A DNA stretch of 64,000 nt. Source: Pseudarthrobacter sp. NamE5 (GTDB lineage: Bacteria; Actinomycetota; Actinomycetes; Actinomycetales; Micrococcaceae). Under the pieces are notes generated by a model. The model made no database searches. It saw nothing but the letters and a program-made list of their open reading frames with translations, and was not told the DNA's origin. Position 1 is the first letter of the stretch. Every line of letters starts with the position of its first letter. Positions 18,710 to 26,289 of the stretch are shown in pieces. Position numbers and translations under genes: made by a program. The stretch lies in NCBI RefSeq assembly GCF_005796225.1, contig NZ_VAHO01000003.1, forward strand, positions 124,001 through 188,000, in the 5' to 3' direction.

Positions 18710-19075
18710 CTACGTGGCGCCGAAGGCCCCGCCCCGGCTGCCGAGCAGAGGCGCCATGGCTTTCCAGCGTGAGATCTCGCAGCCGTCGGTCCTGGTAAAA
18801 ATGGATTCCACGGCTCGTCCGTGGAAAGTTCCGGTGACAACGGCCACCTGCGGCCCGCCGTACTGTTGCGTGCACAGCTTGGGCGGGCCCGGCCGGGGGA
18901 AGAAAATGTCCTCGCCGTACTTTTCAACAGCGGCTAAGGCGGCCCCGGCGTCGGTAACCGTGGTTGCGGGCTGGATGTTCCCGCCGTCCGCGACCAGCCG
19001 GAACACGCGTTCGGTGGAGTCCGGATCCTCGCGCAACCGTATGGTCAGGTCGATTATCCGGGAACCAGCGATCAT
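18710..19075 (-). CDS. SSI-like (Streptomyces subtilisin inhibitor fold) protein without signal peptide
   Basis: 121-residue protein whose second half matches the SSI family: LCTQQYGGPQ around the reactive-site loop, VTGTFHGRAV, and FTRTDGCEISRW. Only the second disulfide pair (LCTQQ, DGCEI) is kept; the first pair is replaced by Ala (FRLVADGG, GAALAAV). No signal peptide precedes the domain. The ATG at 19075 overlaps the stop of the upstream gene (ATGA). Whether it inhibits a protease or has another role is unknown. It is a relative of the SSI lipoprotein two genes upstream, with the same CTQQYGGPQ. Confidence 0.75.
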   Translation of the reverse strand: MIAGSRIIDLTIRLREDPDSTERVFRLVADGGNIQPATTVTDAGAALAAVEKYGEDIFFPRPGPPKLCTQQYGGPQVAVVTGTFHGRAVESIFTRTDGCEISRWKAMAPLLGSRGGAFGAT

Positions 19076-20010
19076 GCGGGGACCGGATTGGACAGCACAG
19101 CAAGTTCCATGGCCAGTTTTTCCCGCAATCCTGCTGCCTCGGCCGCGAAAGCACGCTGGTACTCCACGTAAGCTGCCTTGCCCTGTGGCGTCTCGATGGG
19201 GATTGCGGGATAACCCCATTCCGCCAGGTCATACGGGGAAGCCTGCATGTCCATGGCACGGATCCGCCAGGACAGCTCGAAGCAGTCCATCACCAGTTCG
19301 CTGGGCAGGGCAGGAAGGAGCTTATATGCCCACTTGTACAGGTCCATGTTCGCGTGGAGGCAACCTGGCTGCTCCAGCCGGCGTTGGTTTTCCCGGGTCG
19401 GTTCGAACTCGTTCAGTGGAGCGGCATCCGGCGTGTAGAAACGGAAGGCGTCGAAGTGGGTGCAGCGGATCCGGTTTTCCTCCACCACCTTGTCAGTTCC
19501 CGCGGACCCCAAACGCAACTGCAGGTATTCGTGGCGCAGGTCGAACCTGTCCTGGTGGTACACCATGGCCCACTCGTGGAGTCCGAAGCAGCCAAACTGG
19601 GCAGGCCGTACAGCCGTTCCGCGCAGGATGATGCCCGCAAAGGCGACGGCCTCGCTGCGCTCGGCAAGGAAAACCTCCCGGTCAAAGGTAACCGCGGTGC
19701 TTCCTGGCGGCAGCCCCAGGGAGCCCAACTCGCCTTTGTCGAGCATCCGGTAATGCTTCCAGTCCTGCCGCGCCGCTGCTTCCCTGCCCAGGAGGATGGA
19801 GCCCGCACCGGGGTGCCACCGGCGCAGCTGGCCCGGCTTCTGCGTGTAGTAGGTGAAAAGGAAATCTTCCACCGGGTGCTTCCTGCCCGCAGACCTGCGG
19901 GCGAGGTAGGGGTCGGCGTAGCGGCTGACCCGCAGGTGGTGGGCTTTCTCCAGCACCTGCCAATCGTCAGCAGCCAGGAGCTTAGGCTCCACCGGCTTCA
20001 CCAAGAACAT
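19072..20010 (-). CDS. Conserved actinobacterial protein often labelled 3-methyladenine DNA glycosylase
   Basis: About 312 residues, cytoplasmic, with HPVEDFLFTYYTQKPGQLRRW, LHEWAMVYH, LHANMDLYKWAYKL and ELSWRIRAMDMQASPYDL as the strongest conserved-looking blocks. I recall similar actinobacterial proteins carrying the glycosylase label, but I see no HhH or AlkA motif in it, so the function is doubtful. Starts at 20040, 20010 (ATG) and GTG codons just downstream are all possible; it overlaps the SSI lipoprotein gene. It is part of the minus-strand cluster regulator / SSI lipoprotein / this gene / SSI-like gene. Confidence 0.6.
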   Translation of the reverse strand: MFLVKPVEPKLLAADDWQVLEKAHHLRVSRYADPYLARRSAGRKHPVEDFLFTYYTQKPGQLRRWHPGAGSILLGREAAARQDWKHYRMLDKGELGSLGLPPGSTAVTFDREVFLAERSEAVAFAGIILRGTAVRPAQFGCFGLHEWAMVYHQDRFDLRHEYLQLRLGSAGTDKVVEENRIRCTHFDAFRFYTPDAAPLNEFEPTRENQRRLEQPGCLHANMDLYKWAYKLLPALPSELVMDCFELSWRIRAMDMQASPYDLAEWGYPAIPIETPQGKAAYVEYQRAFAAEAAGLREKLAMELAVLSNPVPA

Positions 20011-20548
20011 CCTTTGCCGCGTCCCAGGAACTGATTTCACACCCGTCGGTGCGGGAGAAGCTGGCCTCTACCGGTATCCCGTCCACGACGCCGTTCACCG
20101 TGGCCTTCTGGGGTCCGCCGTATTGCTGGGTGCAGGCCTGGTCTGTTCCGGGGGTGGCGGGGCTTACCAGCCCTGCGTTCTCCTTCAAAGCGGCACATGC
20201 GGCATCAGCGTCGGGATGTACGCTCTCGGCAGCAGGGACTCCGTCAGTGCACACCAGTGTGTAGCTGATTTCCTCTTCTCCCTCTGCCGGGATGATGCTG
20301 ATGGCCAGTTCTGCATTCCCCTGGCCCGGGCCGGAAGGTGCTGCCGATGGCTCGGGGGCGGGGGCCGGAACGGTAGTTTCGGCATCCGGCGATGGACTGC
20401 CGGGGCTGGGTGCCGGCGATCCGGTGTCGGATGTTGTGGGAGCTGCGGTGGTTGCCGTCGGTGTGCCGCCGCCCTGTTCCGGGGAACAGGCCGGCAGGAC
20501 CGCTGCCGCCAACAGCAGGGCAAGTGCCTGCAGATGCATTCTGCGCAT
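19982..20548 (-). CDS. SSI-family protease inhibitor lipoprotein
   Basis: About 188 residues. A short signal with lipobox VLPAC is followed by a Pro/Thr/Ser-rich linker of roughly 60 residues and a C-terminal SSI domain: YTLVCTDG and DAACAAL form the first disulfide, QACTQQYGGPQ and DGCEIS the second. SSI proteins block subtilisin-like proteases by a substrate-like loop; here the P1 residue would be Gln in CTQQ (inference from alignment to SSI). ATG codons at 20575 and 20569 are alternatives; I prefer 20548 with AAGGACAGG upstream. The linker suggests display on the cell surface, where it could act on the neighbouring subtilase. Confidence 0.8.
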   Translation of the reverse strand: MRRMHLQALALLLAAAVLPACSPEQGGGTPTATTAAPTTSDTGSPAPSPGSPSPDAETTVPAPAPEPSAAPSGPGQGNAELAISIIPAEGEEEISYTLVCTDGVPAAESVHPDADAACAALKENAGLVSPATPGTDQACTQQYGGPQKATVNGVVDGIPVEASFSRTDGCEISSWDAAKDVLGEAGGA

Positions 20549-20578
20549 GGACCGCGACCTGTCCTTCATGCACATATT

Positions 20579-21052
20579 CTACTGCCCCTGCGTTTGTCGG
20601 CCGTTGGAAGTGGCCGCAATCAGCCCCATCATCGAGGCGTGAAGTTCGCTGACCTGGCCGCGTGTAAGCCCCAGCCGTTCCATCATGGTGCCGGGAACGT
20701 CGAGGGCCTCCTGGCGGAGTGCCGCGCCTTTGGTCGTCAGTTCGACGGCGAGGGCACGCTCATTGCCGTCTACACGCCGTCGAGTAATGAGGCCTGCGGC
20801 CTCCAGCCGGCGCAGCAGCGGCGAGATCGTAGCGGGTTCAAGGGCAAGGGCTTCACTGATGTTCCGGACCGTACGGGGGCTGTTTTCCCAAAGGCACAAC
20901 ATGACAAGGTACTGCGGATGGGTGAGGTTGAGCTTCTCCAGCACCGGCTTGTAGGCGCCCACCACGCTTCGGGCGGCGACGGTCAGCGCAAAGCACAGCT
21001 GGTGCTCCAGTAGCAGGTTGTCGTCCTGCGAGATATCGGTGTCCACGGTCAT
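20579..21052 (-). CDS. MarR-family regulator, OhrR type
   Basis: 157-residue winged-helix repressor. EHQLCFALTVAARSVVGAYKP with Cys20 matches the peroxide-sensing Cys of OhrR, and THPQYLVMLCLWE plus PATISPLLRRLEAAGLI form the DNA-binding part. OhrR is inactivated when organic hydroperoxides oxidise that Cys (family knowledge). The ATG at 21052 has GAGGAGCG upstream. No ohr gene is visible nearby; instead two small genes lie divergently across a perfect palindrome, and the SSI lipoprotein gene follows two bases before its own possible ATG. Confidence 0.85.
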   Translation of the reverse strand: MTVDTDISQDDNLLLEHQLCFALTVAARSVVGAYKPVLEKLNLTHPQYLVMLCLWENSPRTVRNISEALALEPATISPLLRRLEAAGLITRRRVDGNERALAVELTTKGAALRQEALDVPGTMMERLGLTRGQVSELHASMMGLIAATSNGRQTQGQ

Positions 21053-21062
21053 CGCTCCTCGG

Positions 21063-21082
21063 ATTGTTAGCTCCCTAACAAT
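21063..21082. promoter_or_regulatory. Probable OhrR-type operator
   Basis: Perfect palindrome ATTGTTAG-CTCC-CTAACAAT between the divergent regulator (start 21052) and the small gene at 21129. MarR/OhrR proteins bind such A/T-rich inverted repeats, so it probably controls both directions. Confidence 0.65.
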
Positions 21083-21128
21083 TAGCGTACACTCATGGCA
21101 GGAGCAGGGTAAACGGAAGGAGCCGGTG

Positions 21129-21371
21129 ATGGCGAAAGGGAGCTCGGAAGACAGCGGCAACGCAGCGCAGCGGTTCATGCGGGTCACGGGCAAGCTGCGG
21201 GCTGTTTTCGGACCGGCCAACCGCTCCTCGACCGCACACGAGATGACCGAGGAAAACCGTAGGTTGCTGGCCCAGCGCCAGGCGGAGACCCAGCAATGGG
21301 AAACCGTCACACGGCCGGACGGCAGTACTTATGTGGTCCCGAGGAATCCGGACGACAAGTCCCTGCGCTGA
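21129..21371 (+). CDS. Small conserved-looking protein, paralogue 1
   Basis: 80 residues, hydrophilic. The core RFMRVTGKLRAVFGPANRSS is shared in form with the next gene (LMSVTDRLRFFFGPAARLD), and both end in a short Tyr/Val-rich strand (STYVVPRNPD versus HHYAVRREDL). No known domain recognised. GGAAGGAG precedes the ATG. It faces the OhrR-type regulator across the palindrome and is probably its target. Confidence 0.65.
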   Translation: MAKGSSEDSGNAAQRFMRVTGKLRAVFGPANRSSTAHEMTEENRRLLAQRQAETQQWETVTRPDGSTYVVPRNPDDKSLR

Positions 21372-21483
21372 CCCCGCCCGACAGCCTCCGGGAGCATTTC
21401 ACCGTCCAAGGGCTTAAAATGAGGGCACTGCTTTCGTAGAGGCAGCAGCACTTTCCCCTGGTATGGGAAGGGGGTGGAAAACA

Positions 21484-21699
21484 GTGGCACATTTCGTCAA
21501 CGGGTTAATGAGCGTGACAGACAGGCTCCGTTTCTTCTTCGGCCCGGCTGCCCGGCTGGACTTCGGTTCGCCAGTGGTGCACAGGCACGATGAGTTTGAA
21601 CAGGCCTCGGAGGAAGAGCTTTCGCACTTCATCGTGGAGACCGATTCAGCAGGCCATCACTACGCTGTCCGCCGCGAAGACCTGGAGAAGCAGGGCTGA
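21484..21699 (+). CDS. Small conserved-looking protein, paralogue 2
   Basis: 71 residues from the GTG at 21484 (an in-frame ATG at 21463 is the alternative; GGGGGTGG lies before the GTG). It shares the VTxxLRxxFGPA core and overall layout with the gene 112 bp upstream, so the two are a tandem duplicate. C-terminal half is acidic. Function unknown. Confidence 0.6.
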   Translation: MAHFVNGLMSVTDRLRFFFGPAARLDFGSPVVHRHDEFEQASEEELSHFIVETDSAGHHYAVRREDLEKQG

Positions 21700-21753
21700 C
21701 CTGATGCGCCCGGTGCAGGGTGTGCGTCCAGGGCAGCTGCAGAGGCAAATGCA

Positions 21754-21799
21754 GAAAGGCCGAACTCCTTTCCCTTGAGGGGAAGGAGCCCGGCCTTTT
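21754..21799. terminator. Bidirectional terminator
   Basis: Long interrupted hairpin AAAGGCCG...CTCCTT / AAGGAG...CCGGCCTTTT between the convergent small gene (21699) and lysC (21809), with A and T runs at both ends so that it can serve both strands. Confidence 0.8.
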
Positions 21800-21808
21800 C
21801 GCCGTCGC

Positions 21809-23167
21809 TCAGCGGCCGGTGCCGCCGTAGACTGTGGCTTCGCTTTCGCTGTCCAGGTCAAAGGCCTTGTGAATGACGCGCACAGCTTCATCCAGCAGGT
21901 CCGCGTGGGTAACCACCGAAATGCGGATCTCGGACGTGGAGATCATGTTGATGTTGATGCCCGCATCGGACAGCGCCTTGAAGAAGGTTGCTGAAACGCC
22001 CGGGTGGGAACGCATACCGGCACCGATCAGGGAGAGCTTGCCGATCTGCTCGTTGTATTCGATGCTTTCGAAGCCGATCTGGTCCTGCGCGGCGTGCAGG
22101 GCCGCCAGCGCGTCCGCACCTTCCACAATGGGCAGGGTGAAGGAGATGTCCGTCCGGCCTGTACCGTGCGTTGACACGTTCTGGACGATCATGTCGATGT
22201 TCGAGTGGGCGTCGGCGATGACCTGGAAGATTGCTGCCGCCTTGCCGGGGATGTCCGGCACGCCAACAACGGTGACCTTGGCTTCGGAACGGTCGTGTGC
22301 AACGCCGGAGATGATTGGCTGCTCCAAGGCAACTCCCTCTTGTGTGGTGATCTTGTCTTCGGCGCTGGGGATGACCCAGGTGCCTTCGTGCTGGCTGAAA
22401 GAGGAGCGGACGTGCAGCGGCACGCCAAACCTGCGGGCGTACTCAACGCAGCGCAGGTGCAGGATCTTGGCGCCGGAGGCCGCGAGCTCAAGCATCTCTT
22501 CGCTGGAGATCCTCTCGATCTTCTGCGCGGAGGGAACAACGCGGGGATCGGCCGTGTAGATGCCGTCCACGTCCGTGTAGATTTCGCAGACGTCCGCTTC
22601 CAGCGCAGCTGCGAGCGCCACCGCGGTGGTATCCGATCCGCCGCGGCCCAGCGTAGTGATCTCGTTGGTTGCCCGGCTCATGCCCTGGAAGCCGGCCACG
22701 ATCGCGATGTTTCCCTTGTCCAGGGCGGTGCGGATCCGGTGGGGGTCGACGTCGATGATCCTGGCTTTGCCGTGGATGCCGTCAGTGATCATGCCCGCCT
22801 GGGAACCCGTAAAGGACTGTGCAGAGGCGCCGAGCTTGTTGATGGCCATGGCCAGCAGGGCCATGGAGATGCGCTCCCCGGCGGACAACAGCATGTCCAT
22901 TTCGCGGGCGGGAGCGGAGTTTGTCACCTGCGCGGCGAGGTCCAGGAGTTCATCCGTGGTATCACCCATGGCCGAGACAACAACTACTACTTCGTTGCCC
23001 GCAGCCTGCGCATCCACAACCCGCTTGGCAACCCGCTTGATACCGTCTGCGTCAGCCACGGAGGAGCCGCCGAACTTCTGCACGATGAGCTGTTTGGTCA
23101 CCATGCGGCCGTCGGGCAGCTCCTGCGGCTGCGTCGCGTTGTGCACTTCGGTAGTGGGCGTACTCAT
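21809..23167 (-). CDS. lysC: Aspartate kinase
   Basis: 452-residue aspartokinase, first step of the Lys/Thr/Met and diaminopimelate pathway. Kinase domain with [11 protein letters not shown] at about residue 29 and [16 protein letters not shown]; two C-terminal ACT domains ([30 protein letters not shown]) bind Lys/Thr for feedback control. In corynebacteria and Bacillus an internal start gives a separate regulatory beta subunit, which may also occur here. The ATG at 23167 adds about 21 residues before a second in-frame start (23104). asd does not follow on this strand. Confidence 0.96.
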   Translation of the reverse strand: MSTPTTEVHNATQPQELPDGRMVTKQLIVQKFGGSSVADADGIKRVAKRVVDAQAAGNEVVVVVSAMGDTTDELLDLAAQVTNSAPAREMDMLLSAGERISMALLAMAINKLGASAQSFTGSQAGMITDGIHGKARIIDVDPHRIRTALDKGNIAIVAGFQGMSRATNEITTLGRGGSDTTAVALAAALEADVCEIYTDVDGIYTADPRVVPSAQKIERISSEEMLELAASGAKILHLRCVEYARRFGVPLHVRSSFSQHEGTWVIPSAEDKITTQEGVALEQPIISGVAHDRSEAKVTVVGVPDIPGKAAAIFQVIADAHSNIDMIVQNVSTHGTGRTDISFTLPIVEGADALAALHAAQDQIGFESIEYNEQIGKLSLIGAGMRSHPGVSATFFKALSDAGININMISTSEIRISVVTHADLLDEAVRVIHKAFDLDSESEATVYGGTGR

Positions 23168-23405
23168 GCGCGTACCTTCACTGGATCAAATTGGAGTCCG
23201 GCCGGCAGCCGTAACGCTGTGGTGGCCATGGGGGCTGAACTAACGCCGTTGTTGGCGCGACTTCTCCCCACAGTTTATCGCCGCCCGCTCCTGCCCGTTG
23301 AATTGTGACCATTTTCAGCCCCTGCCTGCATCCGGGAGCGGGAAGGGGAGGCGTACGCTCAGAAAGTCAGGGTGCATAAACACTGTGGGGGACGGGTGCA
23401 AATTC

Positions 23406-24371
23406 ATGGCAATGATTTCTGAAGTGCCGGGGGCTTCGGCCGGGCCGGAGTCCGGTGACGGAATAACGGCGAACGGCGTCAGCCGAAGCTTTGGTACGGT
23501 GCGCGCCGTCGAACACATGGATTTCCATGCCCCGGCAGGCAAGGTGACCGCCCTGATCGGGCCTAACGGCGCAGGCAAAACGACGCTCCTGCTGATGCTG
23601 GCATCGCTGCTGGCCCCGGACGAGGGCACCATCAGCGTGGGTGGCCTGGACCCTTTGCGGCAGCGCACTGAGGTGAGGGGCAGGCTGGGCTGGATGCCGG
23701 ACACCCTGGGCGTCTGGGAGTCCTTGACCGCGCGGGAAATCCTCACGCAGATGGCCCGTTTCTACCGGCTGCCGGCACAGGGGATCGGGCAGCGGGTTTC
23801 GGAAATGCTGGAGCGGGTCCGGCTGGGCGGGCTCGCGGATCAGCCGGCCCGGGTGTTGTCCCGCGGGCAGCAGCAGCGGCTGAGCCTGGCCCGCGCACTG
23901 ATCCATGATCCTTCCGTCCTGCTCCTTGACGAGCCCGCCTCAGGCCTCGATCCGGGATCACGTGTTGAGCTGCGCATCATGCTCAGGCAACTGGCGGCGG
24001 AGGGCAAGGCCGTGGTGGTCTCGTCCCACGTCCTCAGCGAACTTGATGAGGTGGCCGACGGAGCGGTGTTTGTCAACAAGGGCCGGACTGTCCGCCAGCA
24101 GACCACCGCCCAGGCGGCCGCCGAGGGACGGCGCTACGCAATTTCCGGTCCGGATGCTGCTGCCCTTGCCGCCAAACTCACCGAGTTTGGCCTGACCTTC
24201 CGCCGGGAGGACGGACGGCATCCGGACGTAAGCCTCATGCTGCAGAGCGACGGCGACGCGGAGCGCCTCCTGCGCGATTTGGTGCTGGCCGGCGTCGGAA
24301 TCAGTTCCTTCGCACCGGCCACAGGGGCCCTTGAAGAGACCTACATGAACCTCGAGGGCGAGCAGCAATGA
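23406..24371 (+). CDS. ABC transporter ATP-binding protein (ABC-2 type exporter)
   Basis: About 322 residues. Walker A IGPNGAGKTT, signature LSRGQQQRLSLARAL, Walker B LLLDEPASGLDPGS and switch His in VVVSSHVLSEL. The layout with a C-terminal accessory part matches CcmA/NatA-like ATPases. Starts at 23406 and 23412 are both possible. The 3' end overlaps the permease ATG (ATGA). Substrate unknown. Confidence 0.9.
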   Translation: MAMISEVPGASAGPESGDGITANGVSRSFGTVRAVEHMDFHAPAGKVTALIGPNGAGKTTLLLMLASLLAPDEGTISVGGLDPLRQRTEVRGRLGWMPDTLGVWESLTAREILTQMARFYRLPAQGIGQRVSEMLERVRLGGLADQPARVLSRGQQQRLSLARALIHDPSVLLLDEPASGLDPGSRVELRIMLRQLAAEGKAVVVSSHVLSELDEVADGAVFVNKGRTVRQQTTAQAAAEGRRYAISGPDAAALAAKLTEFGLTFRREDGRHPDVSLMLQSDGDAERLLRDLVLAGVGISSFAPATGALEETYMNLEGEQQ

Positions 24372-25504
24372 GCCAGGTAATCCGCAACACGTCCGAATCA
24401 TCCGGCGGCCGGACCCCCACCGCCTACTTTGCTGCCATCCGCGACGTGGTGGTCCTGGAACTGAAGCAGCGGCTTCGTTCGCGCGGCTGGTACATCATGC
24501 TGGCCATCTGGTTTGCCCTGACCGGTGTGGTCACGTGGTTGACGTGGGCAAGCTGGAACGCTTCATTGGAGGCCCAGCGGGCCTACGGCGGCTACACCCC
24601 GCCGGAAGCCTCCAGCCCGGGCTCCATGATTTTTGAAGTGGTACTGGCGTTTGTCCTGTTGTTTGCCCTGCTGGTGGCACCAGCCTTGTCAGCAAATGCG
24701 GTTACCGGGGACCGGGCAGGCGGCACCCTGGCGATTCTGCAGGTCACCCTGCTTGAACCCGGCCAGATCCTGTGGGGGAAATTCTTTGCCGCGTGGCTGG
24801 CAGCCCTGGCATTTCTTGTGGCCAGCGCTCCGTTCCTGGTGATCGGTGTGGCTCTGGGCGGGCTCACACCCGGGCACGTTGTGGTGTCACTGGTGATGCT
24901 TGCCCTTGAAGTGGGAATAGTGTGCGCCCTGGGCGTGGGTATCTCGGCAATGGCCGGGCGTCCCCTTTTCTCCATCGTGACCACCTACCTGGCAGTCGCC
25001 GGCTTGGCGGTAGGGACCCTGATCGCGTTCGGGCTGGGCACCGGCCTCAGCCATGGCACAGTCCTCGCCAACCAGCCGCAGTACCGCCAGTCTGAGCCTT
25101 TGTCGCAGGGGCCCGTGCAACCCGAATACACCTGCGTTGGCCCGCTGCAGGAGCAGCCCGCGATGCGCACGGAACGCGTGGCCTGGCTGTTGTCCATGAA
25201 CCCTTATGTAGTGGTGGCCGATGCCATCCCGTACCGGGACAGGACGGCGCAGCAAAACTCCTACATGCCGGCGGGCGCCATCGAGAACATCAGCCAGGGA
25301 GCCCGCCATGCCCTGGCAGGCCCGGAAGGTTCATATCCCTGTGCCAACGGTGAGGTGAAGCCGCAGTACCTGTCGCAGACCACCCCGCTCTGGCCCCTGG
25401 GCCTGGTCCTGCAGCTTGCGCTCGCCGGCCTGCTGTTGTGGCTGGGCTGGCGGGCACTCCGCACGCCTGCCCGTAGGCTTGCCCCCGGAACGCGTGTCGC
25501 CTGA
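24368..25504 (+). CDS. ABC-2 type transporter permease
   Basis: 378-residue membrane protein with about six hydrophobic segments; ELKQRLRSRGWYIMLAIWF at the start and SANAVTGDRAGGTLAILQVT in the middle are typical of ABC-2 permeases. A large extracytoplasmic loop of about 100 residues lies before the last segment and contains two Cys (EYTCVG, YPCANG). Coupled to the ATPase gene by ATGA. Confidence 0.88.
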   Translation: MSQVIRNTSESSGGRTPTAYFAAIRDVVVLELKQRLRSRGWYIMLAIWFALTGVVTWLTWASWNASLEAQRAYGGYTPPEASSPGSMIFEVVLAFVLLFALLVAPALSANAVTGDRAGGTLAILQVTLLEPGQILWGKFFAAWLAALAFLVASAPFLVIGVALGGLTPGHVVVSLVMLALEVGIVCALGVGISAMAGRPLFSIVTTYLAVAGLAVGTLIAFGLGTGLSHGTVLANQPQYRQSEPLSQGPVQPEYTCVGPLQEQPAMRTERVAWLLSMNPYVVVADAIPYRDRTAQQNSYMPAGAIENISQGARHALAGPEGSYPCANGEVKPQYLSQTTPLWPLGLVLQLALAGLLLWLGWRALRTPARRLAPGTRVA

Positions 25505-25519
25505 GTAGGCGCTGCTCAG

Positions 25520-25548
25520 CCCCGGCTGATCCTCTGGACCAGCCGGGG
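25520..25548. terminator. Hairpin between convergent genes
   Basis: Perfect CCCCGGCTG / CAGCCGGGG stem with an 11-base loop between the permease and recR. There is no T run, so termination is likely but not certain. Confidence 0.5.
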
Positions 25549-25607
25549 CGCCGGCCGGTGCAGCCAGGGTGTGCCGGGAGGAGGGCTGCGCCTCCGTGCG
25601 GCTGAAT

Positions 25608-26207
25608 TCAGGCCAGGGCGTTCCGGCGTCCTTCGAGCGCCCGCCCCAAGGTAACTTCATCCGCGTATTCCAAGTCGCCGCCCACCGGCAGCCCGGAGGC
25701 AAGGCGGGTGACGGTGATGCCGATGGTTTTCAGCATCCTGGCCAGGTAAGTGGCTGTGGCTTCACCCTCGAGGTTGGGGTCCGTGGCGATGATGACTTCC
25801 TGAATGGCGCCGTCGTTGAGCCTGGTCAGCAGTTCACGGATCCGGAGCTGTTCCGGGCCCACCCCTGCAATGGGGTTAATGGCACCACCCAGTACGTGGT
25901 ACCGGCCCCGGAACGAGCGGGTACGCTCCACGGCCAGCACATCCTTCGATTCCTCCACCACGCAGATAACGGCCGGGTCCCTGCGGGGGTCACGGCAGAT
26001 GTTGCAAAGTTCCTGCTCGGTGACGTTGCCGCAGACAGTGCAGAACTTGACCCGATCCTTGACTGTGGTGATTGCGTCAACCAACCGCTTCATGTCCTGG
26101 GGATCCGCTTCAAGGATGTGGAATGCCAGCCGCTGAGCGGATTTGGGGCCCACCCCCGGAAGGCGTCCGAGCTCATCAATCAGCTCCTGGACAGCACCTT
26201 CGTACAC
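25608..26207 (-). CDS. recR: Recombination mediator protein RecR
   Basis: 199-residue RecFOR protein. Helix-hairpin-helix [17 protein letters not shown], a four-Cys zinc finger ([19 protein letters not shown]) and a Toprim domain ([19 protein letters not shown]). It helps load RecA at gaps. GTG start. Downstream of dnaX on the same strand with an 82-bp gap, the usual dnaX-recR order. Confidence 0.97.
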   Translation of the reverse strand: MYEGAVQELIDELGRLPGVGPKSAQRLAFHILEADPQDMKRLVDAITTVKDRVKFCTVCGNVTEQELCNICRDPRRDPAVICVVEESKDVLAVERTRSFRGRYHVLGGAINPIAGVGPEQLRIRELLTRLNDGAIQEVIIATDPNLEGEATATYLARMLKTIGITVTRLASGLPVGGDLEYADEVTLGRALEGRRNALA

Positions 26208-26289
26208 GTTTCCCTCTTTAACTCGGTGTTGATCGCGGGTAAAACAAAGTCATCCTCGAAGACTCCCGGCTGATCACCGGGACGGCCAG

